Shown piece by piece: positions 1 to 11,649 of a stretch of DNA of 64,000 bases. Position 1 is the stretch's first letter. Each line of letters opens with the position of its first letter. Under the pieces are notes generated by a model. The model saw only the letters and a program-made list of their open reading frames with translations. It was not told the origin of the DNA and did no database searches. Source of the DNA: Anaeramoeba flamelloides (taxonomy: Eukaryota; Metamonada; Anaeramoebidae). Where the stretch lies: assembly GCA_027625915.1 (NCBI GenBank), contig JANTQA010000057.1, positions 310,001 to 374,000 on the forward strand, written 5' to 3'. Made by a program: the position numbers and the translations under genes.

Positions 1-90
1 TATCCAAAAAACAAAATTTTATAAAACAAGAATATTTTTCATTTTTTTGACACAAACTTTGAAATCTTTTTTATTACTTAATAATAACAA

Positions 91-3000
91 ATGGAGACAA
101 ACTTTGATAAATTACTTGAAGACGAACTTCCAAAAATTAAAGATCTTGCAACCAAAGAAGGAAATCTATCACTTGCACTTGAACAATTATATGGTTTAGA
201 AAAACAAACAAGAGCTGTAAATATTTTTTTTTTCTTTTTCTTTTTCTTTTTATTTCTTGTTTTTTTCAAAAAGAAAAAAAAAAGGAAAAAAAAACACTTC
301 AAAATGAAAATCAAAAAGAAAATCAAACAATATTAAAAAACGATATTAAAAAAAGGAATGGAATTGAACATAAAACCCAAATTAACTTTAAAAAACTTGG
401 ATAATTAACAAAACTTTTAAAAAAAAAAAAAATAAAATAAAAAGACTGAAAGTTTTTCTCATACAAGCATTGTTTGCAAAGAAATTGTCAAATTATGTTT
501 TGAGTGTAATGAATGGGCACAATTACAAGAGTGTTTGATTCTTCTTTCGAAAAAAAGAAACCAATCAAAAACTGTCATTCAACATATTGTGCAAGAGGCC
601 ATGCAGCTACTTGACAAGACACCAGATCATGAAACCAAGATGGGATTAATTGATACCCTTCGCTCTATTACCGAAGGAAAGGTTTATGTCGAAGTTGAGA
701 GAGCAAGAATTACTCGAGTTTTGTGTGAAATAAAAGAAAAAGAAGGAGAATTGCGCACAGCATCCAAGCTCTTACAAGAATTGCAAGTTGAAACATTTGG
801 ACAAATGGAAAAAAGAGAAAAAGTTGATTTCTTACTAGAGCAAATGAGGCTATGTATTGCACTTGGTGATTGGACAAAGTGTGTTGTAATAAGCCGAAAA
901 ATTACTTCAAAAACCTTAGCTGATGAATCAATCATGGTAAATATCCAAACTATTATTTAATACTTTTCTTCTTTTTTCTAGCTTTTGACATTTTATCGGT
1001 CTATTTTCAAATTTTGAATTTTGTTTTTTTTCTTGATGAACTGAACTGAACTTTTTACTCATTCTTTTGAATGAACAATACTCTATTTTATTGATCTTTC
1101 TTTTTTTCCCTTTCTTCAATTTCTTTCAAATTATTTTTATTGTAGGATTTAAAAATTAGATATTACGAATTACTTTCTGAATATTATTCACACAAAAGAG
1201 CATATTTAAACAACTGTAGATGCTATTTAGAAATATTTCAAACAGAATCAGTTCAAAAAGATAAACAATTGTGGACTAAAGCACTTGCCAACATTGTAAT
1301 TTATACCGTTTTAACACCATATGGAGTCGAACAAGTTGATCTTTCACATCGAGTATTTAAAGAAAAAAATCTCAAAGACTTACCAATTAAGTAAATATAA
1401 TTTCCTTTAAAAACAAAAATTCTTTATTCAATATTGAAAACATACAAAAAAAAAATTACATTTTCATTTTTTTTTTAGCCTCACTTTAAAATTAAAAAGC
1501 ACATACCTTCTATCAAAATCTAATTCGAATTATTATTTTTTTAATCTTTTAAGATGATTTATAAAGCTTTATATTTACAAAATAGCTTGAAAATCAACTT
1601 TTTACTTGATTAAAATTGTTTTATTTCACATTTAATTAACTTTTCTCGATAATCTGTGTCTCAATCTTAAATTCAAATAAATTTTATTTTGATATTTATA
1701 AAACACATTTATTGAGTATTTTTTTTTTTTCAAATTCGATAATTTTTGAGACAATAATTTTTCATGTATTAAAAAAAATAATCAAATCTTTTCAGAGTCC
1801 AGAATTGCACTTAAACTACAGTGGTGTAAATAACCCGTGTTGACAACCTTTAACCCATTACAAAAATTTAACTGGTGTTTTTTTTTCAGACTTGGGTATT
1901 TGAAGATAGGAAGACTCACGTATATTCTTGGTTCGGATTTAAATTGACTTCAGAGGTTATATCTTTGATTATTCGAAATGGCTCAATAATATTAAATGCT
2001 TTTCTTTCAAAAATTTCATCATAATTTACTAAAATTTCTAAGATTAAATGATATTTTTATAAAAATTCAAAAAATGAAATTTTGCTCATTTTTTTGTCAA
2101 AAAATTACATTTTAATCTTTCCAGTATCTTCATAATTCTTTTTTAAAATTTATTTAAAGAACCCTAGCTCTTGTTTATATACTATTGCCATCCCATTGAT
2201 TCGTAAATTTTATTTCTAGAGTCAGCCAATATTTTTTGCATCAGTTAATTTTTGGTAATGGGTTAAAATAAAAAACATGGGTTATTTACATCACTGTAAT
2301 TTTGTTATTGTTACAACACATTTTTTTCCAAAAATGTATAATTTCATTTTTTTCTTAATATATGAAAATTTTCAAGATATTATACAACCCCTGACAAATT
2401 ACCAAGACTCTCATTTCCCAAGGAACTACTCTTTTTTTTTTCGATACAAATAGAATTAAATACAACAAAAATTTTTAAATGAAAAAAAAGGAATTTCTCT
2501 TGTTACAAATTTTAAAAAATTCTATCAAAAAATTTAAAATGAAAAAACTGATAGAACAAAAAATGATTGAATTCCAAATTTATTCTTTCAAAAATTTATA
2601 TAATTAATTAGAATTTATATCCATGAATTATAATTTTCAAAAACTTTCATACAGATAAATTTTGAAAAATTTTTGTTTATTATTGGATTTTTTACAATTT
2701 TTCTCATTTCTTTGAGATTTCAACAAAATAGAAGTTACAACTTGTTTCTGCAACTAAATAACATTTTTAATTATTATTGTAAAAAAAAATAAAAACATGT
2801 TTTCTATTTTGATATTTGATTTCTTTGATTTTTTATTTTTAAAAGCATTATTGGATATATATAGAAAACTCTCAAACCTTCAAAAAATTTTAAATCAAAA
2901 ATCCGGAAAATATAGAGAATTTTTAAATCTATTTCTTCTTGAAATTAAATTTAAAAAAAATGTATAAGTATTGTCGTAAATATGCAAAGAATATTTAAAC

Positions 3001-6000
3001 TATATAAAAATAGGCTTTGAATAATTATAAAAATTATAACAAAAAACTTTGATAAATCTTACAACTTTTCTTTTTGATTAATTTTTATTTCTACAGATTT
3101 GAATTTATTGATCTTCAACTTACTTCAAAAAATTTATAAATGTGTATTTAGAAATCATTTAATAAAATCATTTGTTTTAATTCAACATCAATTTTATCAG
3201 AGTATTTTTTATAACAAGAAAATTTATTGTATTTATCTTCGCTTTGAATTAATAGAGTTTTTTATGATAACATGTATTATCACAATATGAGCAATAAACT
3301 CGCGATAATCTAAAAAAATCGCGATTTGTCCTGTTTTATCATGAACAATCATAAAATCGTAATAAAGAAAATTATTACAATAAAAAATAAAAATCGTTAA
3401 AAAATGAAAAATTATTTTTTTGAAAAATCACTTAACAAAAAATCCAATGAATTTTACAAAACAAAACACTTTTAAAAATGTTATAAAGTGTTTGCAAGAG
3501 TTGAAAAGTATCTTCACGTGTTTGAAAGGTATGAAAGGCATAAATCTTTAATAAAGGAATGTGATTTTTGTGTCTAGTTGAAAAAAAAATGTTTTCTTTT
3601 CATTTTTTTATTTTTTACAATAGTAAAATCTCTCTGAATTTTATGATCAATCAAATAATCATCCATTTCAACAAATGTACTTGAATATAAAGTAGGTGTG
3701 TTTTTTTACAATGGGGGTTATTAACTTCACAAGTTAAATAACCAAAAAGAAGAAAAAGGAATTTTCCTTCTTATTGGGATTGATCAAAAAAAAACCCTTT
3801 AAGTTCTAGTTTTGTTTTCTTTACATTATCAAGATAAGAGAAGAAGAAGAATAAAAAAGAAAACAAATGTTGAAAAAATCTAAATAATTGGTGATAATGT
3901 CACTAGGTTGTTGAGAAAGTTTTTGAAAATTTATCCAACTACTTTCAGATTTCCTAGAAAAAAGAAGAGGTTTTAACCCAAAAACAGATTCTTTAATTAA
4001 CACATGAAGAGTTGGTTTTTTTAGAAAAATTTTTACTTCGGCGCAATTTATAACACTACGATTGATTGAGAAATTATTCATTTGACTTTTTTTTATTACG
4101 TTGTTGATCTAAATCATCGATCGAGATGTCAACCAAATCAAAATAAAATACAATGAAAACTCTTGATCTAATACTTTATTGAATAAAGTATCTTTTAAAT
4201 TGTTTTTTAAAAGTATAACTTTTTTTTCAAGAATCTGTTTTTTGATCAAACAATATTTTTCTTTTATAAAATATGATTGAATTATACCCAAAAGCAATCA
4301 ATTCTTATATTGCGATTTAATTTTTATCACAATATTTTGACAAATATTGTCGATTTTTCGACAATTGTAGTTATTTTATAGAATATCGCGATTTTTGATA
4401 TTATTGATTATCGCGGTTTTATGCAATAGCCTATTTGATAAAAATTATCGAGATTTTATAGAATATCGCGATTTGATAAAAATAATCGAGATTTTTGAAA
4501 CTTTATCGTCGCTTGAACAAAGATATCGTCGAATCCTCGAATATATTTTTTTATACTTTATTTCAAATTAAATATATATAAGCTATTTCCAAGAATGTGG
4601 GGTAAATTTATTTTAAAATATATGTATGTAACGCATTCTTCAAAAAAGGATTTTAATATATAAAATCATTGACCACCATTTATAGATTCTTGATAATAAT
4701 TCAATTTGTTTCTTAGTATTGTATTGCAGAAATAAAATATATTAAAATTTATGATCTCGATTTTATCTGATATTTTTTTATGGTGAAAATTGGTGTTTAT
4801 TATTTTCTTTTTGATCGAAAAAAAATATTTTCATAACTTGTATAATCTCAACAAAATTTACAATATAATTAAAAACATATAACTGCGTTTTCGTGTTTAA
4901 AAAATCATTTGTTCCCTTTCCATATTTCCGGTTTTTTATTGAAATTGGTCGTACATTGCTTTAACCAAAAAAAGTGCTATTTTTTTTTTTTCATTTTTTG
5001 GGAATATTTCAACTAACATGCTTTGAAAAAAATACATAAGTGATTCATTCAATCGGTATAAATATTAAACTTAATTTGGTATAGTTGATTAATGATTACC
5101 TCCACTAAAAAAGATTATTTTTTATGAAATGTAAAAAAAAATGCCCCACTTTTTTGGAAATAGCTTATATATATAAGCTATTTCCAAGAAAGAGGGGAAA
5201 TTTTATTTTAAAATATATTTATTAAACTCAATCTTCAAAAAAAGTATTTAAATATCCAAAATCATTAACGATCATTTATCGATTCTTTATAATAATTCAA
5301 TTTTTTTCTTAGTATTGTAATACATAAATAAAAGATAGTAAATTTTCTGATCTTGATTTTATCTGATATTTTTTAGAGGTAAGAATTATGGTGTTTATTA
5401 TTTTCTTTTTGATTGAAAAAATCGTTTTCATGACTTTTTTAATCTCAATAAAATTTCAAATATAATTAAAAACATAGAAAAGTATTTGATTGTTTAAAAA
5501 ATAATTTGTACTGTTTCCATATTTCCAGTTTTTAATTGAAATTAGTCAAACATTGTTTTCACCAAAAAAGTACTTTTTTGTTTTTTTTTCATTTTTTTGG
5601 AAATATTTCAAAGAAAATATTTTGAAATAAATCTATCATAGTCATTGATTCAATCAGTATTAATATTTAACTTGATTTGGTAATGTCAATTAATAATTAC
5701 TTTCGACTAACAAAGATAATTCTTTATGAAATGTAAAAAAAATGCCACACTTTTTTGGAAATACCGTATATATATTTATTTATATATATATATATAATGC
5801 ATTATATATGCATGCAAGTATAATAACAAAACTCTAATTTAAAAATATAAATATTTTTTAAAAAATAATTTCTGCATAAAAAATAGGGAATTATTGGAAA
5901 TCTTTTTAACAGAAGTATTAATGGATTGGAAAACAATTACAACTAAATTCAAGGAGCTTGTATCACATCCCATTTTTGCAAAAGATGAAGGTGAAAAGGG

Positions 6001-6343
6001 ACAAACATGGAAAGATTTCCATAGCAGGGTTGTTGAACACAATATTCGTGTCATCGAAAAATATTATTCGCTAATTACATTGAAAAGATTATCAGAACTT
6101 TTAGAACTGGATGTTGATACCGCAGAAAGATATCTCGCAGAATTGGTATCATCAAAAACTGTGTATGCAAAAATCGATCGAATCACAGGAACAGTTAATT
6201 TTGAAAAAAAATTATTACCTTATGAAACAATGGATGAATGGGGACAAAAAACAAAAAATCTATTTGGTTTAGTGGAATCTACTTGTCAATTAATTCAAAA
6301 AGAATACCAAAAATCATCCACTCGTAAAAGAGAAAAAAATTAA
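91..6343 (+). CDS. RPN5: 26S proteasome lid subunit Rpn5 (PSMD12), 4 exons
   Basis: Non-ATPase subunit of the 19S regulatory particle lid, a PCI-domain scaffold next to Rpn9 and the Rpn11 deubiquitinase. Exons that join in frame: 91-216, 445-936, 1146-1390, 5887-6343; all introns are GT-AG (GTAAAT at each 5' site). The product is about 439 residues, close to the 456 of human PSMD12. Recognisable blocks run in family order: LLSKKRNQ, LIDTLRSITEGKVYVEVERA, LQELQVETFGQMEKREKVDF, EQMRLCIALGDW, KYYSLITLKRLSELLELDVD and AKIDRITGTVNFEKK. The last two form the PCI winged helix. The start is the first ATG, giving METNFDKLLEDELPKIKDLA. Exon 3 ends on two bases of a Lys codon that exon 4 completes (PIK-ELLEIFLTEVLMDW, matching the human PKYKDLLKLF region), which proves that the third intron really spans 4,496 nt. 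Identity is firm; only exact splice bases are inferred. Confidence 0.95.
1819..2296. mobile_element. 478-bp Tc1-like non-autonomous TIR element in RPN5 intron 3
   Basis: Starts CAGTGGTGTAAATAACCC and ends with the near-perfect inverted match (CAGTGATGTAAATAACCC read from the other strand); arms of about 40 bp also share a GGTTAAA/TAACCCATTAC block. TA dinucleotides sit directly outside both ends (1817-1818 and 2297-2298), as expected of the TA target duplication of Tc1/mariner transposons. No transposase reading frame fits inside, so it is MITE-like. Confidence 0.82.
3290..4430. mobile_element. Degenerate element flanked by ATCGCGAT-rich inverted ends
   Basis: Both flanks of this 1.1-kb block carry related, oppositely oriented sequence: CGCGATAATC followed by AAAAATCGCGAT on the left (3300-3325), and TATCGCGATTTTT plus GATTATCGCGG on the right (4383-4416). 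CGCG is otherwise very rare in this AT-rich DNA. Further degraded copies of the motif continue to about 4530. The interior has a minus-strand open stretch at 3821-4081 (86 codons) that I do not recognise. It lies in RPN5 intron 3 and is probably an old DNA element; the exact ends are uncertain. Confidence 0.4.
4581..5165. mobile_element. S-family TIR element, copy A (585 bp)
   Basis: Begins AGCTATTTCCAAGAATGTGG and ends in the inverted match AGCTATTTCCAAAAAAGTGG (other strand). TA lies on both sides. There is no coding capacity. It is about 585 bp long and roughly collinear over its whole length with copy B, which follows after only ten bases of TA repeat. A MITE-like element with a TA target; three other copies occur in this window. 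Confidence 0.85.
5176..5765. mobile_element. S-family TIR element, copy B (590 bp)
   Basis: Direct, same-orientation neighbour of copy A, separated by (TA)5. Starts AGCTATTTCCAAGAAAGAGG and ends at ...CACACTTTTTTGGAAATA, followed by a long TA run. Alignable with copy A across its length, with many substitutions, so this is two independent insertions into a TA-rich site or an old tandem duplication. Confidence 0.83.
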
Positions 6344-7176
6344 TCAAAATGTTTTTGTTTTTGTTTTATGATTAATAAAATTTATTATTTTTATTTAGTT
6401 AATTTAAAAGAACATTATAAATGCAAATTAAAAAAAAATAAGATTCCATAATAAAAATCGATTGATGCTTTTTATTTATTTTTATTCATTTTTTAATTAC
6501 CTTCCAATCTTTACTGTTTTATTTAAAATAAATTAACACCCTTTTCTATAATGCTTATTAAATTCCTTTTCATTAATATACCAATATTTATATTGAAAAA
6601 AAAAATGATCGATATAAATATTTTTGGTAAGTCAGGAGCTCATAAAATAAAATTTTGAAACAATATTTACTAATTAATTTTCAAAAAAGATGTATATTTT
6701 TTTTTCACTTAATTATAAATATAATCCCACCATATGAATTAATAATTTTACTACGATCATTTAATTTCTGGGCATTATTAATGTTGTAAAAGTACCATTT
6801 TTTATTTTGGAAAAAATTAATTGGTTTAATCTTGAAGAATATGTTTTTATATTATTCATTAGTAGGTTTAGTTGTAAATATAATAAATATAGTCATTTAA
6901 ATTTTTAAATTTTCATTTTAATAATCAACAAATTATAATAAAAACTTGTATGTAACTATTTTTTATAAATTAAAATCCCTGAAAACGTGAATAAAAAGAA
7001 ATATTAAGAAAAAAAAATAAAAAAAATAATAACCAGTTTCACACAAAGAGGTACATTTTTGAAGACATTATTTTTTTAACAGACTGATTATTTTTAAATT
7101 TTTCTGATAACTATTGGTGTTACCGGGTGACTTTTTTTTTGAACAGAAAAAACTTAAGTGACAATTCAAAAGGTGT
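6344..7176. other. Intergenic, no gene seen
   Basis: Downstream of RPN5. Very AT-rich, many stops in all frames, no repeat arms or RNA fold that I can support. The first 50 bases probably hold the RPN5 polyadenylation region. Confidence 0.6.
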
Positions 7177-7706
7177 TTAAACCCCATTCCAAAAATTTGT
7201 ACAAACACAAAATCAACAATAGGTAAAAAATAACTCTAAATTTATGTATTTTTCTAAAAGTAATATAAAATCATATTTAATTTACCCTGGATTAATGTTT
7301 ATTATAAGTAATCATAATTAGTCGAATAAAAGAAAAAGAAATTTAAAATGAAATAATAAAAATCAGTTTGTTTCCAAAATAATGAAACAAAACGAACAAA
7401 AAAATTGTGTTGGTAAATTTGTTGAAATTTCACCAATAATTGTTGATCGATCAAATGATTAGATACCATCAACTAATTTTCTGTAGTTTTACTATTGAAT
7501 AAAATCAAAACTGATCCTTTATCAACCATTAGAAAAAAAAATCCAGCTTTAACAAAACAGATTAAGTAACTGGAAAAAAAGGAAAAGAAAACAAAACAAA
7601 TAGACAAAAAATGAAATAGTTGGCAAAATCAAAATTATTTCAAAACTCGATATAAAGTGTTGTATTGTTCTTTAAATTGTTTAAACAGTTTCAAAATTTT
7701 TGGAAA
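7177..7706 (-). mobile_element. P-family TIR element, copy 1 (reverse orientation)
   Basis: About 530 bp bounded by AAACCCCATTCCAAAAATTTG on the left and its inverted counterpart AAATTTTTGGAA on the right. It is the reverse complement of the units at 33362-33888 and 63361-63866, sharing the internal block GGTATCTAATCATTTGATCG (as read in those copies) and TTGTTGAAATTTCACCAA. There is no open frame. Non-autonomous DNA element. Confidence 0.8.
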
Positions 7707-7989
7707 TTAATTTATTTCAATTGGCAACCCAAAAATCAAAACGGTTTATTAAATACCTGCCAATTAATTAATCTGACATTCTTCAATTCAGATATCCTAA
7801 AAAAAAAAAATAAATTGTCAAAAATTGACATTTTGAGCAACTATTAAAACCCATACCAATAACAAAATCGATCATCTAAGAGTAGTTTTTACAATCCAGT
7901 ACAAACTACACAAGATAATCTTTTTTTAAAATTTCACAGATGATTTTCCTTAAATCATATAAAAATTCAATTTTTTTAATTCAGTAAAT

Positions 7990-9590
7990 CTGTTTAAGGG
8001 AGTAGTCATTTTTGTAAATAAAATGAAATCTTGTCAAGATCTTCAAAATTTTATTTTTTTTAATTAGTGTTTTGACTTATGAAATGGATGATTTAACCTC
8101 ATTAAAACAATTTATTGATTTGATTCTCTTTTTTGAAATTCAAAATCTGTATGTTTCCAATATAAAAAGTAAAAAAGTAACATATTATTTTGTTAAGAAT
8201 TAAGTTAATTCTTGAAAATGGGAAAAGATATTTTTCGTTTTATGTTGAAAAGTATTGATTTCTAAAGCAAATTTTTATATTTGGTTTTTTTTTTATTTGA
8301 TTAATATTCCAATTCAAACCTTAGCCAATAAAACTAATTGTGGTATAGGTGATTCAATAAATCAATATTGGGTAGAAGCTTAACTACACTTTATCATTTA
8401 AATTGAGACCTATTAAGTAATTTTTTTTTTCTTTAATGTTTTAAAAAAGTTGTTTTTTGGTTTACAAAAAATGAAAAAAAATTGTAAAAAAATTTTTAAC
8501 TTTGAAAAATATTTTTAAAAATTGTTTGGTCTTATTCACAAGAATCCTTATAACAATTCAAATTATTTTTTGAAAAAAAAAAAATAATTTTGAATTTTGT
8601 GGATAAAATAAACTAATTCCCAAATATCTTCAAGAAAATTTTATTTTGAAAATTCGAATTACATCCTAAACAAAAACAAAATTTCTGGGTAAAATTTTTA
8701 AATGACTTTATAACTTTGATTATTAGAACTACTCTTCTTAAAAAAATACAATTATTTTTTAATCAGTTGGATATGGTTCCATCAAGTCTACCATAAAATT
8801 TTAAATAAAACACAATTGATTTTTCTATTCTTATTTTCTATTTTCTAAAAATTTGGAAATAAGAGTTATTATTCAAAAAAAAATTTCAATAAATGAGCTA
8901 TTATTCAAATTTTGAAACACCAAAAAAAAATATTCAAGATCCCATGAAGCACTTTAAAATATTGTTCAAAAAAGGTAAATTTTTAAAGATTCAGTCAATA
9001 TTGATATATTTTTTGAGCTGTTTTGGACCAATAATTTTTAAGTTTCATGGGATCTTGAATATTTTTTTTTGGTGTTTCAAAATTTGAATAATAGCTCATT
9101 TATTGAAATTTTTTTTTGAATAATAACTCTTATTTCCAAATTTTTAGAAAATAGAAAATAAGAATAGAAAAATCAATTTTGTTTTATTTATAATTTTATG
9201 GTAGACTTGGAACGGCTGTATATCAATATTTTGCTTAGCCAAAAGTTTTATCTCAATAAGGAAATAAAATCTTTATATTATTATTACTGGTAACAAAGAC
9301 TTGTGATAGTACAATAATAATCAAAACGAATATAAACAGGGTAAAAAATTGTTATAATGTTAGAAATAAGATGAATTTAAGAGTTTTCTTTTTCAGAAAA
9401 AATGGATTAAAAAAATTGATCTCACTAAACTAATTTTCTTTTATGGCTTTCTTAGTCGATCAGAATTTTTTTAAAACTTGGCATATACAATATGTGTAAG
9501 TAAAGAATACCACCAATAACATATTTTAAAATTTTGCCTTGTTGCCGTTGAAGACTGATCCCTTAACTTATTAATTTACCTTTTAGAATT
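7990..9590. repeat. R-family dispersed repeat, copy 1, split by a foldback element
   Basis: Collinear with the reverse complement of 44830-45960. Shared landmarks in order: AATGAAATCTTGTCAAGATC, TTAAGTTAATTCTTGAAAAT, TTTTTCGTTTTATGTT, TTGTTTGGTCTTATTCACAA, TTTTGTGGATAAAATAAAC, AAAAACAAAATTTC and, beyond the 443-bp insertion at 8775-9217, TTTATCTCAATAAGGAAATA, GAATACCACCAA and CTTGTTGCCG. No intact frame is left. It may be an old transposon or a duplicated gene relic; I do not recognise it. Confidence 0.75.
8775..9217. mobile_element. 443-bp foldback element: two about 175-bp inverted arms around a 93-bp loop
   Basis: The left arm (8775-8949) and right arm (9043-9217) are near-perfect inverted copies, containing GTCTACCATAAAATT, TTTGGAAATAAGAG and AATAATAGCTCATTTATTG in inverted order. 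It is inserted in R-family copy 1: the second R copy (44830-45960) runs straight through this point without it, which defines the insertion. Foldback or MITE type; arm identity suggests that it is young or kept alike by conversion. Confidence 0.9.
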
Positions 9591-9618
9591 GGGACTTTTG
9601 ATAATTTGTTCTTAATTA

Positions 9619-9769
9619 TTGGATTGTGATGGTTATACTTTACGATTAACAGGAAAAAAATCAACAATATTACAAGAGTTAGAAAGTTTTCCTTTCTTTG
9701 GTTTCAGTTATCATCCTAAAGAGAGAAATATACAACTTTATAAGAATTTTTCAATTCATAAAAAACCTA
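9619..9769 (+). pseudogene. Protein-like relic fragment
   Basis: An open stretch of about 50 codons with ordinary amino-acid composition (CDGYTLRLTGKKS, ESFPFFGFSYHPKERNIQL) is cut at its 3' side by the TIR element at 9770. No start or splice context and no family recognised. It could be a chance open frame. Confidence 0.3.
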
Positions 9770-10187
9770 ACTGTTGTGGAAAAAAAGTGAAACAAGGTTT
9801 TTAATTGGGAACATTACTGAAAATGAAAAGTAAAACCAATAAAAAGAAGAAACCAATTAACTTCTAATAATAGTCCATTATATTGTTTTCAATAAACCCA
9901 GCAAATACAATTTAAATCAACTTTGATTTATCGAAATTATTGCTGTGGTTTTGGAGATCTCAAAAATTGTCAATTTTTTGAACAAATTTTTAATAATTGA
10001 TCAATCAAAGAAAAACCCATACTAAAAGATAGTAGTTAAAAAACTGTTATTGTGGCGAATACTTCATTTTGTCTTTATTTATTTATTTATTCTTTTTTTA
10101 ATTGATCTTACTTTGAATTTTCAGTAATGTTCCCAATTAAAAACCTTGTTTCACTTTTTTTCCATGTTTCACTTTTTTCCACAACAG
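9770..10187. mobile_element. N-family TIR element, copy 1 (418 bp)
   Basis: TIR of about 50 bp: ACTGTTGTGGAAAAAAAGTG...GTTTTTAATTGGGAACATTA at the left, inverted at the right (TAATGTTCCCAATTAAAAAC...CACTTTTTTCCACAACAG). TA flanks both ends (9768-9769, 10188-10189). The second copy is at 41802-42250. The right arm, but not the left, carries a doubled GTTTCAC block. No coding capacity. Confidence 0.88.
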
Positions 10188-10189
10188 TA

Positions 10190-10520
10190 AGAGGAATTAA
10201 AATTGATCTTAAACACAAAAGTATGGGAACATAATAGTTCAATTTTTGTTTTACTATTTGTTGCAAAATAAATTGAACAAAATTCTCATACAACTTTCCA
10301 AAAAAAGGTTTGAAAATCAAAAAATTGAAATCATTAAAATACATAAATAAGCAGTTCTATTATTAAATACCCTTTTAGAATTACAGAATTTGATTATTAG
10401 TTTAAATCTTGGAATGTTGGAATTTTTCTCTTTTTCAAAAAGCTGAATGAAAGTTTTGATCTTTTTATATTTCAATTCACAGTAATTTAAAAACAGTATG
10501 AATTGTACGTAAATCAACTC
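10190..10520 (-). repeat. T-family dispersed repeat, copy 1
   Basis: The reverse complement of this stretch aligns with about 13480-13680 in the fimbrin intron: TAATTCTAAAAGGG, GATTTTCAAACCTTTTTTT, then TTTATTTTGCAACAAATAGTA. The minus strand reads a short protein-like string (FKPFFGKLYENFVQFIL). Old repeat or gene relic. Confidence 0.5.
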
Positions 10521-11649
10521 CTAGGAAAAATTATAGAATATTTTTTAATTCAACAACTATGTTTTTTTATTATCTTTTTAATTTTTAAGAAAAGATCGTC
10601 CAAAAACAAAAAACGCACAAAGTTCCTTCTCATTTCCCTTCTCACTCAAAATTGTTATTTGTGTTGGATTATAATCAAAAGTAATCAAATTAAATATTGA
10701 TTAGGTTTTCAAAACAATAATGGCACTCGACGACCTAAACCATTTTGAACAAAATCCAATTATTAAAAATCGAATATAAGGATAACAATGATTTTTATTG
10801 TTGACATTTGCCTACTAAAATGGAAAAAATTTTCACTTCATTTTCGTTTTTTTTTTCTTTTTCAAAAGATTGAGTTTTAAAAAAGTATGTTGAAATTTGT
10901 GGCTCGATAGATTCACAAAAGGAAACTGAAAATTTTTTCTGTATTTATTTTACAAGCCTAAGTAGTTAATGTGAGCTCTGACTCTAGGTTGCTCAAACAG
11001 CTCTTATTCTTGAAATGAACATTCAAATTATCCTCTCAATAACAATATAACAAAAAACATAATTGACTTTGCTTGGGAACCACTCCTTGTTTGTGTTCGC
11101 TTTACTTTTATGAGAATGATCTTGGTTTTGAACGTAAATTTAAAAAGAAAAACAATAAAAAATGTATCTTGATAAAAACAAGAATTTGATCCTCTCTTCT
11201 TGCTATAAAGATTAAGTTCAAACAAATCTCTTCTATTATAAATAATTTTTAAAGTTGGCTCATAAAGTGTCCATAAAAGAAGAGAATTTAAAAAGTATTT
11301 AAGAGCTTTCGTTTTCCCTTTTTAATGGTGAATTCTTTTTCTTAATTTTAATTTTGAATTTTATTCAAATTTTTTTATTGGACAACTCTCAATTATTTCT
11401 CAATTTTGAGTTAATCAGGAATTTGAGCAATAATTTAGTACATTTGGTCCACCTTCTTTTGTGGAAATGTTTCTTCGAATTTTGAAATGTTTTCTCAAAT
11501 TAATTTGGGTTTAGAAACAAAAAAATAATTTTACACAGAATCTCGAACACAAGAAAATGTTTTCAAACAAATGTTCTTCCATTAAAAATAGAGAATTTTT
11601 TATTTTTTAAAAATTATCAATTTTTCTTTTTTGTAATTCTTAATTTTTG
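10521..11649. other. Intergenic, fimbrin upstream region
   Basis: No convincing gene. 10975-11225 has slightly more G+C than its surroundings and a 65-codon minus-strand open frame, but no recognisable motif. The last 100 bases before the ATG at 11650 are T/A-rich, as before other genes here. Confidence 0.5.
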
